42,902 bases of DNA, from NCBI GenBank assembly GCA_964448105.1, contig CAYUVK010000037.1, positions 1-42,902 of the forward strand. Reading direction: 5' to 3'. Each line of letters opens with the position of its first letter. Position 1 is the first letter of the stretch. The notes beneath the pieces are model-generated. The model made no database searches. It had not been told where the DNA came from and saw only the letters and a list, made by a program, of their open reading frames with translations. Source of the stretch: CAVQBP01 sp964448105. GTDB lineage: Bacteria; Bacteroidota; Ignavibacteria; Ignavibacteriales; Ignavibacteriaceae. Below, one piece after another: positions 15,596 through 25,131 of the stretch. Position numbers and translations under genes: made by a program.

Positions 15596-17064
15596 AAATG
15601 CAATTCCTTAACTTTTCTAATCTTATCTATTCTATTTTTGAATGATTGCATTACCAACCGATATAGTTTATCCTTCAATTTTAAATCCTCAACACCAAAA
15701 TCTATACTGGGATTATCGTTTACTTCAATAACGACTATCTTATCCCCTTTTTGCTTTAGATCAACACCATAAAGTCCATCCCCGATTTGGTTAGCAGCTT
15801 TTACTGCAATTTCTACAACTTTGGGCGGAACTTTTTTTATTAATAGGGTTTCAAAATTTCCATAATTCGAATCTCCGTTTTCATTCCAATCATAAATCTG
15901 CCAATGATTTTTTGCCATATAATATTTGCAGGCAAAAAGAGGTGTTTTATCCAGTATCCCGATTCTCCAATCGAATTCGGTTGGTGTAAATTCCTGGGCT
16001 ATAATTAAATCGGAAGAATCGAGAAGCTTTTCGAGTTCTACTTTTAAGGTTTCGCGATCACTTACCTTTGTTACGCCTTGCGAAAAAGAACTGTCTGGTT
16101 TTTTAAGAACGCAAGGCAAACCAATTGCTTTTTCAACAAATTGAATATTATCTTTATGAACAATGATGGTCTTGGGAGTTGGGATTTTTGCTTTTCCCAG
16201 CAGCTCGGCAAGATACACCTTATTTGTACATTGCAAAATAGACCAGGGATCATCAATTACAACTAATCCTTCGGCAAATGCTCTGCGAGAAAACCTATAG
16301 GTATGATTGTTAACCGCTGTAGTTTCCCTAATAAAAAGTGCATCAAATTCTGGAATCCTGTTGAAATCCTCTTTATCGATAATTTCAGTTCTAATTCCAA
16401 TAGTTTCCCCAGCTTCGATAAAATTATCTATTGCCCTACTATCCGAAGGGGGGAGTTTGTCTTCTTCATTAAAAAGAATGGCAAGATCGTAGTTAGCCCT
16501 TGATATTTTTGAAGATGAATATCTTTTTTTTGAAAAGTAAGAACGAGCAAATTCTACAACATATGGTTTATGATTTTCAGGAATATCAACCAAAGAAATT
16601 GGTGAAATGTTCTGCAAAATCCACTTCTTATCGTAAAAAAATTTTGCTCTTAAAAGTGGCGCCTGAAATAGACTATACAATTGGAAGCATAATTTATCAT
16701 ATTGTTTGGCAATATTTCTTCCAAAATAAATACTTAATGTGAAGTCTTTTGATTGAATCTTGGAAAGACTTTTTTGAATAAGTTCCTCTATATCATCAGA
16801 AATAATTCTTATTAAAGATTTTGACTTTAAATCCTGAATAGTTGATATGTTGGGAAATGCACGGTGCCCGCGGGCTTCTGCAAGAAGTGATACATAATAC
16901 CCTGTGCTTTGATACCTGTATGATTTGCATAAATTAAAAATTCTTGCGGATTCTATTTCGGCATATTTACTTTCAGTTAAATACGATTTGGCTGCCGCTA
17001 TTTCAATATCTTCTCTATAAAAATCCAGGTCGGCGGGATTATTGGTTACAACAATTTTTCTCAT
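15592..17064 (-). CDS. RimK-like ATP-grasp ligase with RLAN N-terminal domain
   Basis: The N-terminal 200 residues look like the RLAN domain (RimK-like ATP-grasp N-terminal), with the stretch STGYYVSLLAEARGHRAFP. The rest is an ATP-grasp ligase of the RimK type: ATP-binding VLKKPDSSFSQGVTKV, IAQEFTPTEFDWRIGIL and the metal-binding VIEVNDNPSIDFGVED near residues 446-460. RimK enzymes add amino acids, often glutamate, to a carboxyl end of a protein, peptide or small molecule. The gene overlaps the peptidase gene upstream and the GCS2 gene downstream as ATGA, so the three are translationally coupled. The acceptor is unknown. The length of 490 residues fits RLAN-ATP-grasp proteins. Confidence 0.84.
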   Translation of the reverse strand: MRKIVVTNNPADLDFYREDIEIAAAKSYLTESKYAEIESARIFNLCKSYRYQSTGYYVSLLAEARGHRAFPNISTIQDLKSKSLIRIISDDIEELIQKSLSKIQSKDFTLSIYFGRNIAKQYDKLCFQLYSLFQAPLLRAKFFYDKKWILQNISPISLVDIPENHKPYVVEFARSYFSKKRYSSSKISRANYDLAILFNEEDKLPPSDSRAIDNFIEAGETIGIRTEIIDKEDFNRIPEFDALFIRETTAVNNHTYRFSRRAFAEGLVVIDDPWSILQCTNKVYLAELLGKAKIPTPKTIIVHKDNIQFVEKAIGLPCVLKKPDSSFSQGVTKVSDRETLKVELEKLLDSSDLIIAQEFTPTEFDWRIGILDKTPLFACKYYMAKNHWQIYDWNENGDSNYGNFETLLIKKVPPKVVEIAVKAANQIGDGLYGVDLKQKGDKIVVIEVNDNPSIDFGVEDLKLKDKLYRLVMQSFKNRIDKIRKVKELHL

Positions 17065-17765
17065 TTTTTATCTTTAGGCTCAATAATTAATAATATAGAA
17101 TCATAGGTAACAATTCCAAGTAGAATTGAATTAATTAACCTGCTAACTTTAACGGAATAGTAATTACTATTAAAGGGGTGGTTTGTATATGGATCAGCTA
17201 TTACAACATGCTTCTTTTCTTCGTCATAACCACATAATACTACAAAATGCCCCATAGGATAACCTTTAACATCATCATATTTTAATCTGTTATTTTTTAT
17301 TGTAGACTCTCGTTTACTTTGATACAAATAAGTTGCACTTAAACCGGTTAAGATAGGGATTCCTTTTTCAAAATATTTCTTCAATAATGATGGGATTAGT
17401 TCATCATAGCGTATTTTACCTCCCATTTCCAAAAATCGAATATATGCCTTGGAAACAATTTTTAATTTTTTATTTCTTTTATAATAATATTGTTCTTTTA
17501 ATTTTGAAATTATATCCACATTATTTTTAAACCAGGTTGGATCAAAAACATTAAGATTATAAGTATATAATTTTACATTATAACCTCTTTCCAGTGCATG
17601 GCAAGCTAAAAACACGGCAAGGGTTCCGCCGTCGTTAAAATAAGTTACCTGTGATACAACCTCCTTCAAACTTATTTTGTCTCCATAATATTTATATACA
17701 GCGTGAAGGCTTGTAGGACCGCATGTAGTATCATTAGGCTGATTTTTAATTTTAATCTGCAGCAT
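17061..17765 (-). CDS. C39-like cysteine peptidase, first gene of the amidoligase operon
   Basis: The papain-like C39 fold is shown by the catalytic Cys15 in NDTTCGPTSL, His173 in GHFVVLCGYD and Asp191 in ADPY. Bacteriocin transporters use such domains to cut leader peptides after Gly-Gly. Here the 234-residue protein is alone, without membrane segments, ABC domain or signal peptide, so it acts in the cytosol. It begins the operon that continues with the RLAN ATP-grasp, GCS2 and amidohydrolase genes. It may free or transfer a peptide that the ligases modify, or act as a transpeptidase, as phytochelatin synthase (a papain-fold enzyme) does. I see no short precursor-peptide gene in the 214 bases upstream. 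Start ATG 17765 is followed at once by the conserved N-terminus. Confidence 0.8.
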   Translation of the reverse strand: MLQIKIKNQPNDTTCGPTSLHAVYKYYGDKISLKEVVSQVTYFNDGGTLAVFLACHALERGYNVKLYTYNLNVFDPTWFKNNVDIISKLKEQYYYKRNKKLKIVSKAYIRFLEMGGKIRYDELIPSLLKKYFEKGIPILTGLSATYLYQSKRESTIKNNRLKYDDVKGYPMGHFVVLCGYDEEKKHVVIADPYTNHPFNSNYYSVKVSRLINSILLGIVTYDSILLIIEPKDKK

Positions 17766-17979
17766 ATACGATTTTATAAAATAATGTTAAATTTATAGAT
17801 TAAATTTAATATTTAATTTAATATTTAATATTGATATAATATTGACTACTACTTATTTTAATTTATGTATTAATGTGCCAGTCGTCTATAGTGAGTTTTT
17901 TTATTTTTGCAGATTTTAAAGTAACTCGCATATGTTCTAAAATGATATATTCTTAAAGCTTTAAAAAACAAAAGGTTAA

Positions 17980-20766
17980 ATGAATAAAATTTCTTTAAAT
18001 AAGCTGGAAGCTTCCGAAAAAGACGCTCCATTAAAAAAAGATATTAGAGAATTAGGATTTATTTTAGGAAATATTCTAAAAGAGCAGGAGGGAAAAGATT
18101 TATTTGAAACCGAGGAAAAACTCAGAGCACTTACAAAATCCCTTCGTACAGATTATGCCGAAAAAACGCGAAAAGAAATTATTTCATTGATCAATTCTCT
18201 TTCTATTGAAGATGCATATAAAGTTGTACGAGCTTTTTCAACTTACTTCATTCTCGTTAATGCGGCAGATGAAGTTCATAGAATTAGAAGGTACAGAGAA
18301 ACCCTGATGCAAAATAATACACCCCATGAAAATTCAATTGAAGAGGCTTTGCATTATCTTAAAGAAAAATCTCAAGCAGGTGTGGATAAAAATGAATTGG
18401 AAAAAATATTAAATGATATTAGAATAATTCCAGTCTTTACTGCCCATCCAACCGAAGCAACACGGCAGACAATTTTAAGAAAAATATTAAAGATTAGTCA
18501 ATTATTGCTTAAAAGAGAATTATTAAAAAATACCCCCGAAGAAGAAGAAGAAATTAAAATCCAGCTTCAAACAGAAATTACTCTTTTATGGCAGTCAAAT
18601 GAAATTCGTTTTCACAAAGTAACTGTAAGGGATGAGATTCAAAGAGGACTGTTTTTCTTTAAGGATGTTATTTATGAAATAATGCCACAATTTTATTTAA
18701 CTCTAAATTCAAAGCTTAAAAGCGAATATAATTTCGATAAACCCGCCCCGAATGTTTTGAATTTTGGTTCATGGATGGGTGGGGACAGAGACGGGCATCC
18801 TTATGTTACCATAGATTTAACCAAAGAAACTCTATTAAATAATAAGAACCAGATTATTAATCTTTATTTAAAAGATCTTCCTCCGCTTTATACTTCTTTG
18901 AGTTCTTCATTAAATATAATTGGTGCCGATAAAAAGCTTCAACGTTCCGTTGAAAAGGATAGAGAGCTTTTAGATTCCAAAACTAGTGATGGAATAATGC
19001 GCGATCCTTCTGAAATTTACCGGACTAAATTATTATTAATTGCAGAAAAACTTCAGAATACAATTGATAACAAAGAAACCGGATATGAAAATGCAAATGA
19101 AATGCTTGAAGATTTTCAATTGATTTACAACAGCCTTGTAAAAAATAAAGGGGAAATAATAGCTGATTATAAAATTCTACCGCTTATCTATAAGATAAAA
19201 ACATTTGATTTTCATTTGGTATCAACAGATATCCGGCAGAATTCCCCGATGCTTCGTTTTGCAATAAATGATATTATGAGTTATTCGGAAGTTAGTTCCA
19301 ACTTTGAATCTTTAAACGAAGATGATAAAGTCGAAATTTTAACTAGAGAAATCTTAAGTTCTCGTCCTTTGAAAAATGCTTTCAGTAATTTAAAAAGCAT
19401 AACAGAACAGGTTATTGATGAAATTGAATTAATTAACTGGGGCAAAAAAAATATATCAACTGGAGCCTGCAATGATTACATAATTAGCAATTGCTCAACC
19501 GTAAGTGATGTTTTAACTGCATTGTTACTTGCAAAAGAAGCTGGTGTAGTTATTGTGCAGCAGGGTAAAATAATAAAATCAAATCTGGATATTCTCCCAT
19601 TATTTGAAACAATTGAAGATTTAAGAAAATCTCAAGAAGTCATGCTATCGCTTTTTAAGAACAAAGCATATGCAACTCATTTAAAAACCAGGAATAAAAT
19701 CCAAAAAATAATGATAGGATATTCGGATAGTAATAAAGACGGCGGAATTGTAACATCAAATTTTGAACTGTATAAAGCTCAAAAAAACTTGAAGAAATTG
19801 TGCGATAAAGAAAAAATAGAATTGATCCTGTTTCATGGACGCGGCGGCAGCATTTCACGTGGCGGTGGACCTGTGAGTCAGTCAATACTGGCTCAACCTT
19901 TGGGAACAATCGAAGGGAAAATTAAAATTACCGAACAGGGAGAAATGATATCTTCAAAATATTTAATACCTGAAATCGCTCATCAAAGCTTGGAGTTTAT
20001 TACTTCGGCGGTTCTAATTGCATCGGCAGAATCAAAATATAAAAACGGCGAAGATAAATTTGATAAATACCAGCAAATTTTTGAAAGGATTTCATCCAAT
20101 GCTTTAGAAAGCTACCGCCAATTAGTTAATTATAAAAATTTTGCGGAATATTTTAGAACTGCAACGCCAATTGATATAATAGAACAAATTGAAATCGGGT
20201 CACGCCCGTCATCAAGAAAAAAGAATAAAGATTTCAAATCCTTAAGAGCTATTCCGTGGGTTTTCTCTTGGACTCAAAACAGGCAGACAATCTCAGGCTG
20301 GTATGGATTCGGATACTCACTAAATAAATGTGTAAATGAGAAAATCACTTCGTGGGATGAAATTAAAAAGATGTATGATGAATGGGAATTCTTTAAAATG
20401 CTGGTAAATAATATTGAAATGGTTCTTCTTAAAACCGATATGATAATAGGGAGAGAATATGTTTCTTTATGTAAATACAAAAAAACAGCCGAAGATATTT
20501 TTGAAATGATAAATAAAGAATATGAGCTTTCTATTAAAACAATTCTAAAAATTACTGGTGAGAATGATCTGCTCGATCATAACAAATCTTTACAAAGTTC
20601 TCTTCTTTTAAGAAATCCATATATTGACCCGATAAGCTTTATACAAGTTAAGTTTATAAAGCAATACAGGGAGAAGAACTTTCCCAAATCAAAAAGAGAT
20701 AAGCTGGTTTCTTTGTTGAGAATTACCGTAAACGGTATTGCAGCAGGAGTGAGAAATACCGGTTAA
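17980..20766 (+). CDS. ppc: Phosphoenolpyruvate carboxylase
   Basis: The enzyme adds bicarbonate to phosphoenolpyruvate to give oxaloacetate, refilling the TCA cycle. The 928-residue length and all signatures fit: FTAHPTEATRQT with catalytic His156, GSWMGGDRDGHPYVT, GYSDSNKDGGIVTSN, FHGRGGSISRGGGP (about residues 617-631), IPWVFSWTQNRQ and the C-terminal NTG. It stands alone, 214 bases from the divergently read peptidase operon. The upstream gap contains TTGACT (17843) but no clear -10, and an isolated half copy of the GTGCCAGT palindrome. No nearby gene suggests special control. Confidence 0.97.
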   Translation: MNKISLNKLEASEKDAPLKKDIRELGFILGNILKEQEGKDLFETEEKLRALTKSLRTDYAEKTRKEIISLINSLSIEDAYKVVRAFSTYFILVNAADEVHRIRRYRETLMQNNTPHENSIEEALHYLKEKSQAGVDKNELEKILNDIRIIPVFTAHPTEATRQTILRKILKISQLLLKRELLKNTPEEEEEIKIQLQTEITLLWQSNEIRFHKVTVRDEIQRGLFFFKDVIYEIMPQFYLTLNSKLKSEYNFDKPAPNVLNFGSWMGGDRDGHPYVTIDLTKETLLNNKNQIINLYLKDLPPLYTSLSSSLNIIGADKKLQRSVEKDRELLDSKTSDGIMRDPSEIYRTKLLLIAEKLQNTIDNKETGYENANEMLEDFQLIYNSLVKNKGEIIADYKILPLIYKIKTFDFHLVSTDIRQNSPMLRFAINDIMSYSEVSSNFESLNEDDKVEILTREILSSRPLKNAFSNLKSITEQVIDEIELINWGKKNISTGACNDYIISNCSTVSDVLTALLLAKEAGVVIVQQGKIIKSNLDILPLFETIEDLRKSQEVMLSLFKNKAYATHLKTRNKIQKIMIGYSDSNKDGGIVTSNFELYKAQKNLKKLCDKEKIELILFHGRGGSISRGGGPVSQSILAQPLGTIEGKIKITEQGEMISSKYLIPEIAHQSLEFITSAVLIASAESKYKNGEDKFDKYQQIFERISSNALESYRQLVNYKNFAEYFRTATPIDIIEQIEIGSRPSSRKKNKDFKSLRAIPWVFSWTQNRQTISGWYGFGYSLNKCVNEKITSWDEIKKMYDEWEFFKMLVNNIEMVLLKTDMIIGREYVSLCKYKKTAEDIFEMINKEYELSIKTILKITGENDLLDHNKSLQSSLLLRNPYIDPISFIQVKFIKQYREKNFPKSKRDKLVSLLRITVNGIAAGVRNTG

Positions 20767-20838
20767 ATTATAGCTTCAAATTGATTGTACCGGACATGTG
20801 GGATATTTTGACTTTTTATTTTTGACTTTTGTTTTCAG

Positions 20839-21441
20839 TCAGATCTCTTTTAATTTTTCAATCCCCTCTTTACTGTATCTCTGCAAAATTAATTTTTTAA
20901 TTTTTTGAAGCGGGAAATTTTTTTTATCGATAAAATAATCTAATCCGATCCCATCAAATAAAGCTCCCAGTATACTTGCTTCAATAGCCGGGTTTTTTAA
21001 TCCAACCTGCTTAAGCAGTTTTTCAAATTTATTAAGAATCCTTGTATTAAATTCATTCGTAACTCTCATGCCTTGTTCAAGTATTTCCGGCTGCAGTACA
21101 AACGAAATATATAAGCGCCAATATTCCTCATTTTCCTCTATATATTGAAACGAGAAATTAATCAATACTTCCATTTTTTCGTAAGCATTCAACGACGAGT
21201 CTAAAATTTCCTCAAAATCCTCTCCGATTTCCAGCATCTGTTCAAATAAAGCTTCAATCAATTTCTGCTTACTATCGAAATAATTATATGCTAAACCTTT
21301 TGATATTCCGGCAGCTTGAGCGATATCGTTTATTGAAGTTCCGTGGTATCCTTTAGTTGCAAACAACTTTAATGCATTTTCAAGAATTACTTTTCTGGTT
21401 TTTCCCCTCATCTCTTCAAACTGTTCTTTCGACCTTGGCAT
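20839..21441 (-). CDS. TetR-family transcriptional repressor
   Basis: The 200-residue protein has a TetR helix-turn-helix at about residues 15-60 (ILENALKLFATKGYHGTS, then DIAQAAGISKGLAYNYF) and a helical ligand domain that I cannot place. It is read away from the LolA-like gene, and the 198-base spacer holds two copies of an 18-base palindrome. One lies 17 bases upstream of its own start and the other 26 bases upstream of the divergent gene. This layout indicates that it represses itself and the envelope-transport operon until a ligand binds. The ligand may be a lipid or toxic hydrophobic compound, which is a guess from the target genes. Confidence 0.88.
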   Translation of the reverse strand: MPRSKEQFEEMRGKTRKVILENALKLFATKGYHGTSINDIAQAAGISKGLAYNYFDSKQKLIEALFEQMLEIGEDFEEILDSSLNAYEKMEVLINFSFQYIEENEEYWRLYISFVLQPEILEQGMRVTNEFNTRILNKFEKLLKQVGLKNPAIEASILGALFDGIGLDYFIDKKNFPLQKIKKLILQRYSKEGIEKLKEI

Positions 21442-21457
21442 AATAAATATTTTTTAT

Positions 21458-21475
21458 TGATTAAATGTTCAGTCA
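21458..21475. promoter_or_regulatory. Predicted TetR operator near the repressor gene
   Basis: TGATTAAATGTTCAGTCA is an imperfect palindrome centred 26 bases upstream of the tetR start. It matches the second site at 21597-21614 in 14 of 18 positions when read in the same direction, and more closely when that site is inverted. Shared consensus: TGAYTRAACRTTYAGTCA-like. Binding here would block the repressor's own promoter. Confidence 0.65.
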
Positions 21476-21596
21476 TAAATTTATTTTTTAAACTGCATTA
21501 AATCAAGCGGTAGACATTATTAGGAATGATAAAAAGGGATCATTTGTCAATTAACACAAAATTAATTTTGACAAATAAAAATTTATTCTTATTTTT

Positions 21597-21614
21597 TGAC
21601 TGAACGTTTAGTCA
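21597..21614. promoter_or_regulatory. Predicted TetR operator before the LolA-like gene
   Basis: TGACTGAACGTTTAGTCA is a palindrome with one mismatched pair of positions, centred 34 bases upstream of ATG 21640. TTGACA at 21568-21573 could be the -35 box of the operon promoter, so a repressor bound here would sit over or just after the -10 and start site. Confidence 0.7.
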
Positions 21615-21639
21615 TTCTAAAATAAGATCGAAGAACATT

Positions 21640-22386
21640 ATGAAAAAATATTTGATTTTTTTTGTAATTATTTTTTCTGCAGGAATTATTTATAGTCAAA
21701 CTGCCGAGGAAATAATTAAAAAAGCTGAAGATGCTGTTAAAGGTGAAGAGACTGCACAAGGGACTTTTAAGATGACAATCCATACTTCTGATTACACTAG
21801 GCAATTAGTTATGGAATCCTGGTGGCAGGGAAATAAAAACTCTTTGATTTTAACAAAATCCCCTAAAAAAGAAGAAGGAAATAAAACATTAAAGATTGGG
21901 AACGAAATGTGGCAGTATTTAGCTAACACTGAAACTACAATAAAAATTCCACCTTCAATGATGCTACAATCCTGGAACGGTTCTAATTTTACCAATGATG
22001 ATTTAGTAAGAGAATCAAATTTAGCAAAGGACTATACTCAAAAAATTATTGGTGATGAAAAAATAGGCGGCAATGATACTTGGAAGATTCAATTAATTCC
22101 AAAACCAGACGCTCCGGTTGTTTGGGGTAAGCTATACTATTGGGTCCGAAAAAAAGATTACCTCCCTGCTTTGGTTCAATATTTTGATGAGAAAGGAAAT
22201 ATGGTAAGGTATTTAGTTTATTCCGATGTTAAAGATTTTAACGGTAGAAAACTTCCTGCAAAATGGACAATGTATGACAACACCAAAAAAGAGGATTGGA
22301 CAAAAATTGAAATTCTGGATATGGATTTTAATATTAAAATTCCTCCAAGAAAATTCTCCTTCCAGGAATTAGAGAGGGGAAGTTGA
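21640..22386 (+). CDS. LolA-like outer-membrane lipoprotein-sorting protein
   Basis: The 248-residue product has a signal peptide (residues 1-20, ending IIYSQ) and the LolA-like fold used to carry lipids or lipoproteins across the periplasm. Typical stretches are GTFKMTIHTSDYTRQLVMES, KIGNEMWQYLANTETTIKIP, SWNGSNFTNDDLVRE and LYYWVRKKDYLPALVQYFD. It is closer to the long LolA-like family found with transporter genes than to classical LolA. It is the first gene of the TetR-controlled operon, followed by two FtsX permeases and a LolD-like ATPase, so it probably receives the cargo those export. The cargo is unknown. Confidence 0.85.
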   Translation: MKKYLIFFVIIFSAGIIYSQTAEEIIKKAEDAVKGEETAQGTFKMTIHTSDYTRQLVMESWWQGNKNSLILTKSPKKEEGNKTLKIGNEMWQYLANTETTIKIPPSMMLQSWNGSNFTNDDLVRESNLAKDYTQKIIGDEKIGGNDTWKIQLIPKPDAPVVWGKLYYWVRKKDYLPALVQYFDEKGNMVRYLVYSDVKDFNGRKLPAKWTMYDNTKKEDWTKIEILDMDFNIKIPPRKFSFQELERGS

Positions 22387-22487
22387 AAAGTTCAAGTTTA
22401 AGTTCAAGAACATGCATCCATACAGTCATGCTCTTGTATTTGGTACTATAACATTTAAAATTACAAACATTAATTGTATAGAAATTT

Positions 22488-23711
22488 ATGTTACTGAAAC
22501 TTGCCTGGCGAAATATCTGGAGAAACAGAAGACGTACAATTATTACTCTTGCTGCAGTAAGTTTTGCTACTCTTCTTGCCATCGGAATGAGAGGAATTCA
22601 ACTGGGTACATATGCTTTAAATTATAGAACCATCATAGAACAATTTACCAGTTATGTTCAAATACAGCCAAAAGGATTCCAGGAAAATCCGTCTTTAAAT
22701 AAAAGTTTTAGATATACCAAACAACTGCAGCAAATATTGGACAGTATCCCGGAAGTTCCTGCATATACTCCAAGAATATATGCCGATGGTCTAATTAGTT
22801 ATAAAGATGCTTCACTGGGTTCGGCAATCTTCGGAATTGAACCGCAGGGAGAGATAAAAGTAACAACATTATTAGAAAAGATAAAGGAAGGAACATTTAT
22901 CAAATCGGATTCAAGTAATAATATTGTTATTGGTATTACTTTGCTTGAAAACTTAAAAGCGAAAATAGGCGATACTGTTGTTGTTCTTGCGCAAGGTTAC
23001 GACGGCAGCCTGGGTAATTTGAAATTTAAAATTGTTGGTGCGATTCGTATGGGTTCAAAAGAATTTGACGCAATGGCTGTTTTTATGGGACTGAAAACTG
23101 CTCAATCCCTGCTTGGAATGTACAATCGAATAAATGTAATTGCAATAAGTGCGAAAGGACTTTCCGATGCTCCTGATGTTAAAGCAGCTGTAAGCAAAAA
23201 AATAACTAATCCCGATTTAAGGGTTCTTTTATGGAGAGAAGTTATACCTGAACTTACACAATTAGTAGAATTCGACAATGTAAGCGGAATTTTTTTCCTG
23301 GGAATATTAATTGTGATTGTTGCTTTCGGAATATTAAATACAATCTTAATGTCAATTACAGAAAGATTCCGTGAATTCGGTGTTGAATTAGCTATAGGAA
23401 TGCCCCAATTAAATTTGGTAAAACTTGTTTACCTGGAAACATTGCTAATTACTATCTTCGGTTTAATCCTGGGAAACATTATTGGATATGGAATTAATTA
23501 TTATATCGTTCAGCACCCGATAATCTTTGGCGGTGAATTAACCAAGGTATATGAAGAATACGGTTTTCTTCCAAGATTAGAGTCTACTTTAAATTTTATT
23601 ATCTTTTTGCATGTTTCTTTTGCGGTAGTAATAATTTCATTTTTATCGAGCTTATATCCGGCATATAAAGTTTATAAACTAGAACCATTGAAAGGAATAA
23701 GATATACTTGA
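22488..23711 (+). CDS. FtsX/LolE-type ABC permease, first copy
   Basis: The 407-residue product has the MacB/LolC/FtsX layout: one N-terminal membrane helix after the motif LAWRNIWRNRRR, a periplasmic domain of about 220 residues, then three C-terminal helices in an FtsX domain (GIFFLGILIVIVAFGILNTI onward). It ends in the usual LYPAYKVYKLEPLKGIRY. It would pair with the second permease and the ATPase to extract a lipidated or hydrophobic substrate from the inner membrane. Its first 40 coding bases and the AGAAATTTATGTTA around the start are nearly the same as in the next permease gene, pointing to an ancient duplication. Confidence 0.88.
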   Translation: MLLKLAWRNIWRNRRRTIITLAAVSFATLLAIGMRGIQLGTYALNYRTIIEQFTSYVQIQPKGFQENPSLNKSFRYTKQLQQILDSIPEVPAYTPRIYADGLISYKDASLGSAIFGIEPQGEIKVTTLLEKIKEGTFIKSDSSNNIVIGITLLENLKAKIGDTVVVLAQGYDGSLGNLKFKIVGAIRMGSKEFDAMAVFMGLKTAQSLLGMYNRINVIAISAKGLSDAPDVKAAVSKKITNPDLRVLLWREVIPELTQLVEFDNVSGIFFLGILIVIVAFGILNTILMSITERFREFGVELAIGMPQLNLVKLVYLETLLITIFGLILGNIIGYGINYYIVQHPIIFGGELTKVYEEYGFLPRLESTLNFIIFLHVSFAVVIISFLSSLYPAYKVYKLEPLKGIRYT

Positions 23712-23852
23712 TTATGGATGATGGAAAATGTTAAATGGAAAATGGAATGTTTCATTAATATTAACTCAAATGTGGAAGTAAACATGCGATCATGCTTTTT
23801 AATTGATTCTTTTAATTAACAGGAACTTCAAAATTTAAATTTACAGAAATTT

Positions 23853-25067
23853 ATGTTATTCAAACTTGCTTGGCGGAATATTTGGAGAAATAAAAGGAAG
23901 TCCTTAATTGTTTTAGGATCGGTTGTGGTTGGAATGATTGCCGTAATTTTTTATGATGGATTAGATAACGGAATGCTGCGGCAAATGCTTGATAATCAAA
24001 TAAGCAGCAGTGTCTCTCATATTCAGATTCATAAAAAAGGATTTAATAATAACAAAGTAATAAAGAATTATATTCCTGACAATCAACAAGTTCATAATGT
24101 AGTAAAGAATGAAAAGGATATAAAAGCCTATAGTGAAAGAGTGATCACGTTCGGTTTATTAAGCAGTGCTACAAATTCTTCCGGTGTTTATATCTACGGG
24201 ATTTACCCGGATATGGAAGTAAAAGTTTCAAATATTAAAAGCTCAATTGTTGAAGGAAAATTTTTTACGGGAGGTAAAAGGGATATTGTAATCGGCAAAC
24301 AGCTTGCAGATAAATTAGGAGTAGGAACCGGTGATAAAGTTGTTGTAATGGCGAATACTCCCAATGGAAATATTGGATCAGATCTTTTTAGAGTTGCAGG
24401 TATTTTTCAGACTGTCAGTACGGATTTTGATAAAACAACTATTTATATCCCGATTAAAACAGCACAGGAAATGCTGGATATTGATAGTCATATTTATGAA
24501 TATGCAATAGTCCTAAATGATTATCATAATGTGGATAAAGTTAAAGCGGAACTTGAATCTAAACTTAATAATAAATATGAAGTCTTATCATATAAAGATC
24601 TGCTACCGATGTTAATTTATCAAATGGATCTTTATGACCAGACTATGTGGATTTTTTATATGATTGTCGGTTTGGCATTAATTTTTGGGATAGTTAACAC
24701 AATGCTCATGTCGGTATTTGAACGAATAAATGAGATCGGTGTTTTAATGGCAATAGGGATGAAGAACAGAAAAATCTTTTTAATGTTTATTTTTGAAGCT
24801 TTTATGCTTGGTTTAATAGGAACAATAGTTGGGTTAGCTTTAGGATTATTAATTCATTGGCCCATTTCAATCAGCGGAATAAACTTCAGTATCTTTTCTG
24901 ATGCACTAAAATCATTTGGAATAGGAGCTGTGATCTACCCTTATCTGTCAGTTTCAAATACAATCATATTAACAGTTATAATTCCTTTTATTGCTGTAAT
25001 TGGTGCACTTTACCCGGCATATCGGGCAATTAAGTTAGAACCAATAAAAGCAATTTACTATGTTTAA
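23853..25067 (+). CDS. FtsX/LolE-type ABC permease, second copy
   Basis: The 404-residue protein has the same plan as the preceding permease: LAWRNIWRNKRKS, one helix, a periplasmic domain, three C-terminal helices (MWIFYMIVGLALIFGIVNTM onward) and the end LYPAYRAIKLEPIKAIYYV. The periplasmic domains of the two differ clearly, so the transporter is probably a heterodimer like LolC/LolE. The 141-base gap before it is AT-rich with no terminator seen. It is followed 64 bases later by the ATPase gene. Confidence 0.88.
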   Translation: MLFKLAWRNIWRNKRKSLIVLGSVVVGMIAVIFYDGLDNGMLRQMLDNQISSSVSHIQIHKKGFNNNKVIKNYIPDNQQVHNVVKNEKDIKAYSERVITFGLLSSATNSSGVYIYGIYPDMEVKVSNIKSSIVEGKFFTGGKRDIVIGKQLADKLGVGTGDKVVVMANTPNGNIGSDLFRVAGIFQTVSTDFDKTTIYIPIKTAQEMLDIDSHIYEYAIVLNDYHNVDKVKAELESKLNNKYEVLSYKDLLPMLIYQMDLYDQTMWIFYMIVGLALIFGIVNTMLMSVFERINEIGVLMAIGMKNRKIFLMFIFEAFMLGLIGTIVGLALGLLIHWPISISGINFSIFSDALKSFGIGAVIYPYLSVSNTIILTVIIPFIAVIGALYPAYRAIKLEPIKAIYYV

Positions 25068-25131
25068 AAATCGTAGCACAGATGAAAATCTGTTCAATAA
25101 TAGATTGAAAATAAAAAATTAAATTAAGGTT

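Noticed and set aside
17873..17886. Second copy of the GTGCCAGT hairpin
   Set aside because: Only one arm is present; no complementary partner follows, so it is not annotated as a hairpin.
17766..17979. Possible precursor-peptide gene for the C39/ATP-grasp operon, as in ribosomally made peptide clusters
   Set aside because: The stretch is repeated TTTAATATTTAA-like AT sequence with many stops in all frames; no Gly-Gly leader or core peptide seen.
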